From Epiperipatus broadwayi (taxonomy: Eukaryota > Onychophora > Udeonychophora > Euonychophora > Peripatidae), in NCBI GenBank assembly GCA_028023455.1, contig JAQFVV010000550.1:124001-188000 (forward strand): a DNA stretch of 64,000 bases. The letters are read 5' to 3'. Under the pieces are notes generated by a model, which was not told where the DNA came from, did not search any database, and was given only the letters and a program-made list of their open reading frames with translations. The number at the start of each line of letters is the position of its first letter. Position 1 is the first letter of the stretch. This document shows, one piece after another, positions 41,401 to 54,840 of this stretch. A program made the position numbers and the translations under genes.

Positions 41401-44400
41401 ATGTTCATTCCTGAGCAAGTTTTATATAAATATTTTTCATTAATTTGTAAATAAAGTAATAATTTACAAATATCTTTTAATGTAAAATTTCTGGATTGAA
41501 TGTTAATTCCAATACTTGAACATAGCATGATCTCCGTAATTATTAATTACTTATCATTCATATATCAAATAATGTTGGCTAATAAAATTGTAGATTAGTT
41601 TATGAGATTGTGACCCATATCTATTTCAAAGAAGCTTTTCAAGTACTAACTCATCACTATATATATATATATTATTCATAACTAGAAACTCATTAATTTT
41701 ATATAAATTTCCATCAAAATATGGATATAATACCAAATAATCCTTAAGTTTGGAATGTAAGATTGTATTCAAGAGTAAAAAATAAATCAGTAATCATCAT
41801 TTTAAATCATTATTGATTCATTATGGAATAAAAATCTTTCTAAATTTAATTGATTTTCATTGATACATAACATTATTTTCTTGACATCATACTAAAAAAA
41901 CGTTCTTATTTTATCCATTCATCTCTGATATGGTATCCTTCAAGATTTCAATTGTCAACCTATTATTAGATTTTCTAGTAAACATATGACACAACTCCAT
42001 TTTAGTCTTCTAATTTTTTGCTGATGCCAATATTACCTTCTTGTTTATTTATCTGTGTAATTCAATCTTATCACTTTTTGTTATTCTCAAAAGTAATATC
42101 TTTTACACAGCAAAGAATCTGAAATATTTCTATTTATTCTTCTACTAAAGGTCAAAATCCCATATCCATATTTAGAATTGCTAAAACTCATAAATTAAAT
42201 ATAATTTTTTCAAATACATGGGCATACTTTTTTTAGATATTAAGTTGTTTTTACCAAAAACATTCTCTCCAAATTCAATTCCATAATTAATTTTAATCAT
42301 TGTGTTTCCATTTGTACTAATAGTAATTTATGATTATCAATATTTATTTTCTGAGAAAATTAATTGAACATTATTACATTCTTCAAAGTATTTATCTGTA
42401 GTCTGACTTATGATAGCTCATAATATTTGTCAACGCTCCAAAACATTATTTGTAGAAGAACCACAATATCTGCAAAATCCAGGTGGCTTAAATGAGATCT
42501 GTGTATTTTTTATTTTCTTTGCTTCTGACTGTTTTTTAAACTGCTATAAAAGGCTTTGATGATATAGAATAACTTTAATATTTGTTCTTGTCAATAATTT
42601 TTACATTCCTCATCATATAATAAAATGACTGTTGTTACAATTTTGATAATAATTTTGCTACTTAAAATACATTTTAAGATACTAAGGAAGATGCACTAAG
42701 GACAGACAAAATAGATAATTCTAATACAGTGGTAGTGCATAATTAATTAAGTATGACTGAGAGAAAATCAGTCAGGATAAAAGAAATAAAAGATATTAAA
42801 ATGTGTGTTTGATAAGCTTATTATGTAAAAATGATTAATTATTTTACATTATACCTTTATGAATCTTCAGATAAAAAATATTTTTTGATAAGTATAAGTA
42901 TTCTTTAATAGGTAAAAAGAAATAGAAATGATTTAAATAAAATGGAATTGCTTAATAATAAATAAGGTGATAGATAACAAATTATTTATCATTATATGTA
43001 CATTACAGTCAGTTAAATTCAAAGAGATTTTTTAATTACTGAAATAAAATTCATTTAATATTAGTCCATTAACATATGCATGTGTATTTACACTTACAAT
43101 ACAGCACATGATACATTAAGGATAAGCTTTGGAAGTGAATTATATTATCTAGATATAAGCTAAAATATTACAAGTTACTAATTTCAAAAAATTATATCGA
43201 TTTCTGAAATATCTAAAGTTGTTTATGATTCTATTTACTTAAAATAATAAATTTGCAAAGTAAAACATATTGAATAATAAAATTTATTTTGAAAATAGTA
43301 AGGATTTATATTTTACTGTTCATAATACATATGGATTGGGTTAATCATAACTGTTTTTCTAGCAAATGATTTAAAGAATTAAATGTACATTTGTATGAGT
43401 GTTTATGTTATTGGAATAATAGTGATTGTAATTTAACCATCTATCATTTCTTGATTAGTGAATATACTTAGTGTTGCCATGTTCATTCATATAAGTTAAC
43501 AGAAGAATTAGTCAGTATTTATTTTTAGTCACTTTTTAGTCCTGTACCAAGAGAGTTATTTAGACATTTGATTTGATGAAGTTATGGATATTATATTATT
43601 GATAAAATGATGTATATTTTGCAGTATACAGTTAACATATTGTTTCTACACATGCTCAATGTAGATATTTTAAATTGGTACTTTTCATACTTAAAATTTG
43701 GCAGAGTATCAAAAAATTTTATGTATTTGACTGTATTTGATAAACATTCTTTGACGATATGAGCATATCCATTTCTTAATAATTTATCAATAAATTTTAT
43801 CTATAAGATATTTCAAGTCTGATACATTTTAATTGTGTTATGCAATATAAGCAATATTATTAAAATGATTATCATACTACTGAAGCATAGAATTCTTTTA
43901 AGGAGAGATTTGTGAATACAAGTAAATTTATTATGGGTTCACTAAAAAAAATTAATTGGATTTTGAATAATCATATTATTATTAATTTTATTTAAAATAA
44001 AATTGTGATATTTTTCTTGGTAAAGTAATAAATTGATTGTAGAACATCATAATTAATATAGAAATCCAAAGGCTGATGTTCAATGAGTGATATAAAGTCT
44101 TAAAAATAATGGATGGATTAAAACAGCAATAAAGGATACAGAAATTCATTGCTTGTGGTCAAGTCTTTTCAATACACTTAAAATAACATAAGAACTAAAA
44201 AATAATATCACAATCTGATTAAACGCCAAAATAACACTCTCTTATATGTTGGTGGTGATATTTGGATAGATGATAATATTTTGATCATTTTTAGAATAGT
44301 GATACAAAAATTGAGATGATAACTATTAATGGCATACCCATTTTATGTATTCATTTAGATTAGGACAAATATATTCAATTTAGTAAATAAAAACAGCATC

Positions 44401-47400
44401 ATAAAAATGCAAATCTGTAGGACCTGTTAATATACCTGGGTATTTTAAAAATTTAATATTGTTTTATTAGTTTCAAAATATTTAAGTTGATTTCAAGTAT
44501 ATGGACCTATAAAGTTGTGTCACCTCAATTTAAGAATGCTTTTTTTTATTCCAATTATTAAAAATAAAATAAAAGATAGCAATAATTATAAAGGGAAATT
44601 ATTACTATCCACTACCACAAAGTTATTTTAAAGAGTTTTATGCATAGATTGTTTCAATCAACGATGAATTGTCAGACACTCAATGCGATTATATAAATTC
44701 ACAACGCCATGTGAATGTGTTTTTTCTTGTCAGGACAATGCAAAAAAATATTAAAAACAAAGAAGTGATTTATATATTGTTTTTTTTTTTATTTAATCAA
44801 GGCATTTAATTCAATTAATCAAATGTTTTCTAGCATGTATCATATGGATATCAAATACTGATAGATCTACAATAATTTTGAAAACTATGAAATGAGAAAT
44901 AATATTATATACTATTAATTTTTTAAAAAATCATTTATCTGATTGTATATAACTTTTTGTAGACCAATAAACCACATAAAAAAGATAAAAATTAATAATA
45001 GAAAAATAATGATAAAAATAAAGTAAGAATAATAACATTGTCTTTTAAGTTTACAAACTATAATATCCTTTTGCATTAAAACAAGAAACGCAAAATTAAA
45101 TAATCAAATTTAGAAATCAATTAATGAGGAATAATTAAATTTAAGCGAAAATTAAATTATGTTTACTAATTAAATTCTTAAATTAATAATAACCGACTTG
45201 CCTCGTTATTTTGGATAATAAATTAAATTTGCTCTCTATAATATTTAAATAAAATGTTACTTATAAAATTTATTACCGATATATAATAACTGTTGCTAAT
45301 AACAGCCATTAATATATTAACTATAACTTTGTTTAATGCAAATTTTGTTACAATCAAATTAATCTCCAAACAAAATCATTATAGAAAATGTTAAAACTCT
45401 TACGTTCATTAATCTATCATTGTCAGTAAAATATTTTCACTTGTCATTTTTGTATCATTTAAAATTTTTAAATATATACAACAGCGCAGAATTGAAGTGC
45501 TCTTTAAAAAATTTATATTCAACTTTTAAAATGTATTTTTACTACTTATATGTGTGGGTGATAAGATAAGCAAATGATAAGTACAATGTATTTAACCAAC
45601 AGGGTATAATGAAATATGAGAGAAGGAATAAGCTTATAAACTGATATCCGTTTCCCTATATATTTATAATGCAGCCATGGTTTGTATATATGCAAAGAAT
45701 ATTCACATTGGAATAAAACAACTGAAATAAAGACAAATTTATTTTTAGAATGTCAATTATATTTGGAAAAATTACACAATACAAACTTTTAAATAAAATC
45801 CATACTTATTAGAAAGCTGTTTTTTAATATATCAAATATTTTTATTTCATTATAGATCTTTAAGATTTATATTTTGTTATACATATTAATATTACAATTC
45901 TGTATATATTTATTGTTTAAGTAAAAGATTTTTATTTGTTAAAAACTAGTTTCACAGAATAGTGATTTTATTTCATTATACAATATGCGTGTGGATATAT
46001 GTAAGAAAGGTTAATATTGTACTACAATTTCTCAAATTTCTTTAAATATTTATTCAAATTACTTAAAGGTAACATTTCACAAATATTAGTATATGTAAAA
46101 CAACACAAGATCAAAATGTTTTAATATGTGAAAAAAAAATTATTCTGATTTTGACCGATTTTATTTATTAACATACATTATCCCACAAAAATTACTACAG
46201 AGAGTTAATACAATAAATAGATACCAGGATTTTCTAGCAGGAATTGTTATGTTGGTAAAATTTACTTATTTTAATGAATATCAAACTAATTAATACTCAC
46301 TACCCATTAAAAATAATAAATATCATTGAAATATTAGCAATTATTATTCATTAATATTTAGGATTAAAAACTATGTTAAATAAATGATATCTATAAATCA
46401 TCTTATTCAAATACACTTATAATAAATACATTTTGCAAAATTGCTGATACAGGGAAATCTATGGTAATAATTTTTTTGAAATCTTTTTTTGCAATATTTA
46501 TCACAAAATACACAAATTTTATTGTTTTTATTTTTTATTAATTTATATGGATATTCATTAACTCACAATTTTTTTACATTTTATTTTATATTTAATATAA
46601 TATTTGTATTTTTTTAAAACATATTCTTATCCAAACATCATTCCATTGACTTCAAAATAATATTGGATCACTGTATTATCTTTTATGTATAGCAATGAAG
46701 AAAATAATAAACAGTAGATAAATAAATTATTTTGAGTAATATCTATTGTAAAAAGCATGAAGTGTATTTTAAATCTCTTATCAAAAAAAAAAAAAAAATC
46801 AAGAATATTAAACTTATAAATTAATATTTAAAATAAACAAGTATTGCTTTAATAAAATTATAAGTATTTAAATTCCAAAATACTTGTCTGTAGATAACAT
46901 TTTCTTTCAGTAAATTAGCTAAATAAAACTTTCAACAAATAATATATTTAATTTCTAATAATTTTCTGTTAGATTTGCATTTTTTAAACTTATATTGCAG
47001 GGATTTTATTAGCATGTTTCTCCTAATACTTGTGAAAATTCTTATTAAAATATTTTGTTATATAAGATAACATTAAAATTAATGTTTTCTTTGTAATGCA
47101 GTAATTTCAAATTATTTGAAGACAGAGCAATGTTATTATCTAGGTAATAATTCTACCGACTAAAAGAAAAATTCCTTTCATAAAAATGTGTTGTTTAATG
47201 ATACTAAGCACTTTGTGTAAACTTATTTTGTTGTATTTTTTACCTCTTGATTTTCAGTATTATTTTCACATGTATTCATTTTAATTTGTATAAATGATAT
47301 AATTAAAATATATTATTTTTCAATTGTCTATTTTTTAAAAACTTTTTATTTAAAACTATTAAAATTCTTGACTTAACATAATTTTTTTTAGATAACTAAA

Positions 47401-48040
47401 TTTGCATTTTAAAAATTGAAATATTTTTTTTTCTTCTAACCTATTGAATAAACTTTTATTAAATGAATAAGATATTTACATTATTTAAATTTCAGATGTA
47501 AAAAAATCTCCAGAATGAGATATACTTTTATCATTATTATTAATACTCTAAATAAAATTTTATTGCTATTGTTAAATATAAATTATTACCATTGAATCTT
47601 AATTATTTTATATTACATTATTGTACATGAGTTTGAACCTTTTAATTTCCACTTCTTTAAAATAAATAAGCATGTTTAATATATATATATATTAATTGTT
47701 TAACTTGCATAACGACTAAATAATAATGTAATCCAAGTAAATTTACTTATTTAAGTTCATTAAACCGCGCAAAAAAGAAAAAGAGAGAGAAAGAAAGAAC
47801 ATTAAAACTTATAAAAAAAATTCTTATAAAAGTTAAAATATTTTGCTTTTAATTTTTTTTGTATTCAATTTATTTGTTAATAGACAAACAGATTTAATTA
47901 ATCTGTAAGAAGATTAAGATATTTATGTATCTTTTTGATGTAATAGTCATAGTAATTAAAAATGATTTAGTTTTGTCTGTCATGATTTTATATATCTATT
48001 GGAAAAATATTTAACATTTACACATACATTCATTCTACCT
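38460..48040. other. long AT-rich non-coding stretch
   Basis: About 9.6 kb with no supported gene, RNA or recognisable mobile element on either strand. If the candidate exons at 38.1 and 48.2 kb belong to one minus-strand gene, this would be its intron. Homopolymer runs and short (AT)n tracts are the only repeats noticed. Confidence 0.5.
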
Positions 48041-48150
48041 TATCAGGCAACTAAGAAGAAAGACTATGGTGTTTCTTGATCTTAAACTCAGGGGTAAAAT
48101 AAAAAGACAATAAACACATCATGCTGGCTAATGCACGCTACGAATAATCA

Positions 48151-48340
48151 CATAGTAATAACAGCTGCAATGACAAGAATATATGGAATAAACATTAGGA
48201 ATTTTCTATCCTCAGTTTCTTTACGGCCTCCAAGAGAAATCAAAGGGTCTCCTTTCAGTTAATAGTAAACTCTTTTCTGCAGCATTCTTGCTATTAAAAG
48301 GTGTGAAGGTTGCCTTGACAGCAGTTAGAAATATTGGTTG
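48151..48340 (-). CDS. candidate exon with transmembrane segment, possibly frameshifted
   Basis: Two overlapping open frames on the minus strand both look coding. Frame A (48340-48225) includes FLTAVKATFTPFNSKNAAEK and LLLTERRPFDFSW, and stops just after a donor-like CC|GTAAAG. Frame B (48258-48151) includes GGRKETEDRK followed by FLMFIPYILVIAAVITM, a typical charged stop-transfer border plus transmembrane helix, then TGA. Loss of one base near 48225 would join A and B into one reading of about 60 residues. So this is either one exon with a 1-nt insertion (pseudogene or sequence error) or frame A is spliced at GTAAAG. I do not recognise the protein. Confidence 0.3.
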
Positions 48341-48479
48341 CTATATTTACTGTGAATGTTTAGGTGTTTACTGGTTGGAAACTAATTATATATATATAAA
48401 CTATTTTTTTAATTAGATGATAATGATTATTATACAATCCCTGTTTGTAATATCTGACTACAGCACAAAGAATATACAT

Positions 48480-48692
48480 TCCTTCTGGTAAATGACATGA
48501 AATAATTATGCAAACCAGACAATATTATATATAAATAAGTAGCACATTTCAACGTCATTAGATTCATTACAAAATATAATTGTCAGTCAAAATATTATTT
48601 TATTTCTTTTTTTTTTTATTTAAACAATTTCTACTATATCTTATATTATTGTTTTAGTTCACACACGTGGAGAGAAACAATAATTATTTATA
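48480..48692. repeat. split repeat F, first piece
   Basis: This matches 56580-56774 (AAATATAATTGTCAGTCAAA, then TTTCTACTATATCTTATATT, then ACAATAATTATTTATA). The copy is interrupted by a foldback element at 48693-49824, resumes at 49825-49905, is interrupted again by a LINE, and resumes at about 52195-53100. Confidence 0.7.
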
Positions 48693-48837
48693 ATAACTGA
48701 AACACAGGCTTGTTATATACCTGTGGCTATATATATGTAATATAGGGTATATGAGCACAGACTTTCGCACCACCCACCTCTCTCCACTCTATCTAATAAC
48801 ACTGATACACCTAAACACATATATGCTGAAAAGATAA

Positions 48838-48896
48838 ATAATCACCAATATACGTATTTCATGCTAAACCAGCAATCATCAGTTGGTCCAGACTAT
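48838..48896 (-). ncRNA. type-I hammerhead ribozyme (element B, left arm)
   Basis: On the minus strand: ATAGTC (48896-48891), bulge TGG, ACCAA, core CTGATGA, stem II TGCT-GGTTT-AGCA with a U-U mismatch at its base, GAAA, stem III ATA-CG-TAT, cleavage base A (48849), then TTGGT and GATTAT (one G-U wobble). All core bases are intact. Confidence 0.75.
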
Positions 48897-49190
48897 CATC
48901 TTTACACACATATATAGTATAAGTGCTCAGATATGTATTAAGATAGACTATCCTCATAGTTTAATGGACAGGCTTCAATCCATTCCACACTCCAACTCTT
49001 CATCCGTCCATCCAATTGAAAATCTGATGATGGAATGGTGGCCTTTGAGCATTCCATCATCAGATTTTCAATTGGATGGATAGTTGAAGAGTTGGAGTGT
49101 GGAGTGGATTGAAGCCTGTCCATTAAACTATGAGGATAGTCTATCTTAATATATATCTGAGCACTTATACTATATATGTGTGTAAAGATG

Positions 49191-49249
49191 ATAGTCTGGA
49201 CAAACTGATGATTGCTGGTTTAGCATGAAATACGTATATTGGTGATTAT
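49191..49249 (+). ncRNA. hammerhead ribozyme (element B, right arm)
   Basis: The core CTGATGA is at 49205-49211, GAAA at 49227-49230, stem III is ATA-CG-TAT, and the cleavage base is A49238. Inner stem I is ACAAA instead of ACCAA, giving one A-G mismatch with TTGGT. Otherwise it is as in the left arm. Probably weakened. Confidence 0.7.
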
Positions 49250-49665
49250 TTATCTTTTCAGCATATATGTGTTTAGGTGTATCAGCGTTATTAGATAGAG
49301 TGGAGAGAGGTGGGTGGTGTGAAAGTCTGTGCTCATATACCCTATATTACATATATATAGCCACAGGTATATAACAAGCCTGTGTTTCAGTTATTACAAT
49401 ATAGAGATGTCTGCCCATTCTTGCATATGTATTAAATGGATTATGTCCTGTACATATGGGGTTCAGATTGACCTTAGGTCAACATGGGTGTGACAATAAT
49501 ATCGGCCTCAGGGTGGCCTTTGAGCATTCCATCATCAGATTTTCAATTGGATGGACGGTTGAAGAGTTGGAGTGTGGAGTGGATTGAAGCCTGTCCATTA
49601 AACTATGAGGATAGTCTATCTTAATATATATCTGAGCACTTATACTATATATGTGTGTAAAGATG

Positions 49666-49724
49666 ATAGTCTGGACCAACTGATGATTGCTGGTTTAGCA
49701 TGAAATACATATATTGGTGACTAT
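49666..49724 (+). ncRNA. type-I hammerhead ribozyme (element B, third unit)
   Basis: Outer stem I ATAGTC (49666-49671) pairs perfectly with GACTAT (49719-49724). Bulge TGG. Inner stem I ACCAA pairs with TTGGT (49714-49718). The core CTGATGA is at 49680-49686. Stem II is TGCT/AGCA. GAAA is at 49702-49705. Stem III is ATA-CA-TAT. Cleavage is after A49713. This is the best-paired copy of the family. Confidence 0.8.
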
Positions 49725-49909
49725 TTATCTTTTCAGCATATATGTGTTTAGGTGTATCAGTGTTATTAGATAGAGTGGAGAAAGGTGGGTGGTGCGAAAG
49801 TCTGTGCTCATATACCCTATATTAAATAATTATTTATATAAAGTGTCCAATGTTTATTTAACTAATTTTAAACATTAATTTTCATTTCATTTATAATATT
49901 AAAACACTT

Positions 49910-51510
49910 TCATGGGGTTTGACGCTTATTTGCGTTGTCGACTTTACGTCCCTCGAAATTCGTTATTTTTTGAGCTACGGAGATCGTAATACACTTGTTT
50001 TGAAGCTTATGTGATGTGATGTATTTGGATTCTCCTTAAACGAAGTCAAGAATATCTCAGCAACTATGCCCAGATAAACCTGTTAGCCACTTTATTTTTC
50101 ATTACCCACTCTAAGTCTTCCCATATTCTGCCCCATCTCATTTCCACAACATAATCTTTGTCAACTCTAAGGCCTTTAAATCTAAATCCCCTTTATCTTT
50201 TCGCAAACCCAGCATAAAAACTACTAACTCACTTTCTGTATTGTCACTTTGTTCATACCTATTCTCCCATAACTTCATTATCTGTACCCTTTCTGCTTTC
50301 AAGCATTTACATTCAATCAACAGATGCCTAATATTTTCTATACCTTCCTTACACAATTTTCATGCTAAATCACCCATAGTTTTCCATTTACATGTATACT
50401 CTCTTGTTGCTAAAAATCCCATTCGAGCCTTAAACAATAAACTACTTTCCTTGCTATTATCATAAATTAACTCGCTTCCAATATTCCGTTACTTCTATAT
50501 ATATTTAAACTCTTCTTACCCTCCATACTACTTCTCCATCTCTCCAACTCCCTATTTTTTATTAATGCTTCTATTCTTTTATCCCATTCCTTACCACTAT
50601 AACACTCAACAATCCTCCTAACACAACCATCCCACCTTTTATACAAGTATACTGATATAAATTCTTTATCCAAATCTTTTGCATACTGCATTACCTTTCT
50701 CATCCATCTTGTTACCTGCCCTTTACTCATAACCCAATTAAACACTATTTTGGCTATTCTTTTACTATCCATAAACTGCAACCTACCAAACATTTTCATT
50801 TTACTTTTTGCATCTCTCATATAGAAACTTGACCATCACATTTCTCCTTGAATTGCCTCCTTTGCTGTCCACATCTCTGCATCTAATGAATGTCTTCCTA
50901 CTTCCCTTTGTACTTTCTCTAAATAACCTAAAATCCTTTTACTAACACATAATGCATCATTACCATATGTTAACCCTGCTACTGCAACTCCCTTCCATAC
51001 AATTCTTGCTACATCATATTTATTATATGAAAATACTGTTAGTTTCTTCACCAAACCTTTTCTTTTCTTTGCTTCATTTACCATTTTTTTTCTCCCATTC
51101 AACCAAGCAATTTTTCTGATTACATAAGATGATTTCCAAATACCTATACCACACTTAACTTTATATCCCCCAATAAAAAAACTACATCCTCTCTTTCCCC
51201 AGTATTAACCATCATTATATTTGATTTTTCTTCACTAAATTTAATCCCCATCTCTTTACCCACCCTTGCACATGTCCTCAACATAATATTCATATCTTCT
51301 CTTCTTTCTGCACATAAAAAGATATCATCTGCAAAAAAAAATACTCGACAAAGTATATACTCCTTTGCCACCTATTAATGGTATCTCTACCCCTCTTCCT
51401 AGTCTTTCTATTGCTTTTTCCATTTCACTCAAAAACAACAAAAACAATACTAGGAGCATTTTAAAAAACACAAAAGAAGAACACCAATTCTGATTGGCTG
51501 TGCCATCCAT
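49910..51510 (-). mobile_element. 5'-truncated LINE with RT palm, thumb and zinc-knuckle remains
   Basis: On the minus strand, frames follow the order of a LINE ORF2 C-terminal half. A frameshifted reverse-transcriptase piece has EMEKAIERLGRGVEIPL, then FADDIFLCAERREDMNIML (51371-51144; F-A-D-D is the catalytic palm motif C). Next is a thumb-region piece ITYGNDALCVSKR and YLEKVQREVGRHSLDAEMW (51102-50836). A linker piece follows (50820-50467), then a zinc-knuckle-like CKEGIENIRHLLIECKCLKA (50356-50138). A GC-richer 3' UTR-like part runs to about 49910. At least three frameshifts or stops make it dead. The style is close to LINEs of arthropods and other invertebrates; the clade is unresolved. 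It interrupts repeat F. Confidence 0.75.
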
Positions 51511-51539
51511 TCTCGATCCTTATTGGCTGATGATTACGA

Positions 51540-52190
51540 TAAATATTTTTTTCACTGCTGAAAATAAAAATATATGTTTTAGACTGTTTTTTTTAATAAT
51601 TTTTCACATATTATAAATTACCTTCCTAAAATCTACTGAAAATATAGTTATTTTGCAAAAGTAGTAAGGTTTTATTAAAAAATTGTATACTTTATATGAT
51701 TGTAAATTGAAAAACAAAGCTGCAATAGCAATAATTTAAACATCCTGTCAAGAGTTTAGATTGCCCCAATGTTTTAGAATATTTTTCTGGCATTTATTTA
51801 AATATTATAATGTATTTTGGTTAAAAATATAATTATTTTGGTTAAAAATAGAATTAGTTTTAGAAAAACGCTAATATTTTACTAAAAAATTCTTAAAAAA
51901 TTCATAACGGCAAATCTGGGTGGGATATAAATAACATTTGCATTAGTTGTAATTTGCTCATAATGTTTTGTTTGATTTTTCCACTTTTGAATATTTTTAT
52001 AAAATACAAATAAAAATATACTTTTGAAAGAACTTTCATTTACTTTCCTAACATTACAAATAATTAATATACTTTTTGAAAATGAAACTAAAATTAATAT
52101 ATATTAAAAGATGAAAATATTTTTAGCAAAGAGTTTGTCACTTCACCAATTAAAACCAATTAAAAGTTTCAGAGTTTTACTTCACTTGTC
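51540..52190. repeat. repeat G, related to 53690-54130
   Basis: Segments such as TGAAAATAAAAATATATGTTTTAGA and GAACTTTCATTTACTTTCC with ACTTTTTGAAAATGAAACTAAAATT reappear with substitutions at 53690-54130 in the same order. The function is unknown; it may be another old interspersed repeat or a local duplication. Confidence 0.4.
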
Positions 52191-52194
52191 TAAT

Positions 52195-53100
52195 AATAAA
52201 AATAATCCAGAGTACATTTGCCATGCAACAAATAACTGAACCCTAATATACTTAGAAGTACAGTTTTGCAGTGGTCCAATATCACAAATATGACATTTAT
52301 TTAACTTAAAAACTTCCTAGCATAAACACATTTCTTTTTGAGGGGATAATTATAATTACTATTGTTTTCAATGATGTGATGGTCAACTGGATGCTGATTT
52401 AATAAAACTCTATGTTTTACAGAGATGCCTGATTTTGTGACTGATCACTAAATCTATAAAACAAAATCTTGAATCACAACCTTTATAAAAAATACACAAG
52501 TATTTTCCTATTGAACAGTAAACAATCAACTGTATATACAATATAAGCTTACCAAGGCACAATATAATCGTCAGCAATCAAAAGATATAACTAACTATAA
52601 ACAAAAAACCCAAGTGATCCAATTAAATCATTAACTTAAAACAGCTACTAAACTCATTATTTAATATTTTGATACTTTTTAGTATTTTTACCAATTTGTA
52701 AAACAGAATAAAAAGCATTTTTTTATAAAACAAAATCTTTAGTTAGTGTGTATTAAATAAAATAATTATTTTTGATATTAACATGCAGCTAGAATATTGT
52801 GAATCCTTAACCAAAAATGTGGCTTTTTTAACAAAACATTTGCTTCATAAAGTTTGTTCAAATTAATATACTTAACAAAATTTAACTAAACAGTTTTTGT
52901 TTATTATTAACACAACACTTACTTCATAAATTTTGTCAAAAATAAGGATATTAAAATAAAATCTGTTGGAATAAAATCTAAACAGATTTTTTTTAAAAAA
53001 ATGTACAAACTCAAATTTCATAGCCATAGTTTGATTTCTTGAAGATGGTGATAATCAATTCATTTTTAATTTTTATAATGTCAGATCCCAGGTGTCCAGA
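52195..53100. repeat. split repeat F, last piece
   Basis: Direct paralogue of 56850-57900: AGTACATTTG, CCTAATATACTTAGAAGTACA, TTCCTAGCATAAACACATTTC, GGGGATAATTATAA and CATAGTTTGATTTCTTGAAGATGG recur in order. At 53018-53035 it has the uninterrupted site into which a SINE has inserted in the other copy (57720-57824). Confidence 0.7.
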
Positions 53101-54840
53101 GTAAATTAGCAGTTAAAAGCTTTTCTCTCATTTACTGACACAGCAAAAAGTGGTTCAATGTTGCTTAAATAAAGTGAGAATTTAGAATGACTACAACAAG
53201 AAAAATAGACTTTATGTAAGTTTTACTTTTTCATGTTTTTGAAAACCCTACCCTATTCCAGTTTTCTAACATATTTGATCTTTTTTTTGTTTGAATATCT
53301 TTTTATTTTAATGATAAAATTTTCAAAAACATTTTAATTGCTATAATTTGTAAAACACTTTAATTGTCTGAATTTTTTGTTTTCCGATCATTTATCTAAA
53401 CATGCTTCCTATTTTTAATCTAATTTTTAGTTGATTTGTTTGCAATTTATTCTTTGATAAAAGATAATTTAAATATTTTAATAACTATTACAATTTCTGC
53501 ATTATTTAATATGACTATTAACTTGTAGACTGTGTTCACTGTATATTTTTATACAGCTTTATTTCACTGTCAAACCACTAAATGTTATGTTATTTTGTCA
53601 GTTTTATGGTTAATTTATCAAGAAAAATGTACCATATGATGAAACTAATAAATCAATTATCAATAATTTTGACAGTTCTAAGTTGTTTGTTTTGATTTTC
53701 AAAATAAAAATATATATTTTAGAGTATTTTTATATATTTATTATTACTTTCATAAAATATGTGTGAAAGTATAATTATTTTAGAAGAATAGTTCTTTATT
53801 TTACTAAAAATTATTTTACTTTTACATGAAAATAAATTGAGAAAAAAATCAATGGTGTAGGGTGCATTTTGTAATAAGTTGAGAAAAGTATGTATTAAGT
53901 TGATTACTACAGATGATTTTTATTAATTATAAATAGAAATTTATTTTTGAAAAAAAACTTTTATTTACTTTAATAACCTGACAAATTAATTTATTTTTTA
54001 GAAACTAAACTAAAATGAGTATAATTTTAAAATATAAATATATTTTAATGCTGATTCTGTAATTGACCAATCAAAAGTGTAAAACTTTAAATTACTTGGC
54101 CAGCAAGAATATTTGCAGTTAAATGGACTGACTATAAATGGGTTAACATACATTTAATATTTTATTTTAAAGAATTTGTTCTATTTTATTATTTTGCATA
54201 TTATATAATAATTAATTTTTATTTAACTATTTTAACTTTTGAATGCTATTTTTATAGCATCAACAGCATCAACACAACTAAATCATATCTCAACCATGAA
54301 GAACACTAAAATGAATAAAACATTATTCATTTAAAATTCACAAACTTTTGAACAAAAAAAATAACAAAAAAATATTATACTTTTCTTAATTTCCTTTCAT
54401 ATCCATCTGGCATTTTGTGAGCTGTTTATTTAGTTACTGTTTTTGTTATAAGATCATTATGCTGTAGTTTGATACTGATTTTTATCTGGAAGCTTTATTG
54501 TGTGTTGACAAAAGATTTATCCCATATTAGAGTGTTTCTTCTCATTTATTTTTAGATGAGGTATAATATGTATGTACAGGTATATAACCATATCATTGCT
54601 AGTCATGTCTCTTGAATATTACTGTACAGATTCTTATACATGATGCTTATTATGATTTTTATCACCTAAATAAGACATTTCCTGGTTTATGTTACCTAAT
54701 AGATCTACTGTCCTCTCAATAGTCAACTAGTTAATGATATGTTGAATAGTAATTAGTGAATTAGGCTTTATAAAGTGGATAATATAAATTTTTAACAGGG
54801 GAAAAATTTTATAACGTACATTTAAAAAAAATGTAATAAG
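53101..54840. other. AT-rich stretch
   Basis: Apart from the repeat G relative at 53690-54130, no gene or named element is seen. Confidence 0.4.

Larger units (their letters stand above)
48693..49824. mobile_element. foldback element B with three hammerheads and 14-bp target-site duplication
   Basis: The left arm (48693-49035) and right arm (49048-49397) are near-perfect reverse complements around a 12-bp centre (GTGGCCTTTGAG). A unique 115-bp spacer (49398-49512) follows, then a third unit in right-arm orientation (49513-49824). The 14-bp repeat AATAATTATTTATA flanks it perfectly (48679-48692 and 49825-49838). The related sequence at 56761-56774 has the target once, with no element. There is no ORF. 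Each unit has one hammerhead; those of the right arm and third unit are 475 bp apart. The long near-perfect palindrome indicates a young insertion. Confidence 0.8.

Noticed and set aside
48693-49824. CRISPR array or microRNA precursor
   Set aside because: The repeats are three long units in mixed orientation, not short regular repeats with spacers; the palindrome is far longer than a microRNA hairpin.
51525-51580. CTGATGA at 51528 next to the LINE
   Set aside because: No stem II hairpin followed by GAAA.
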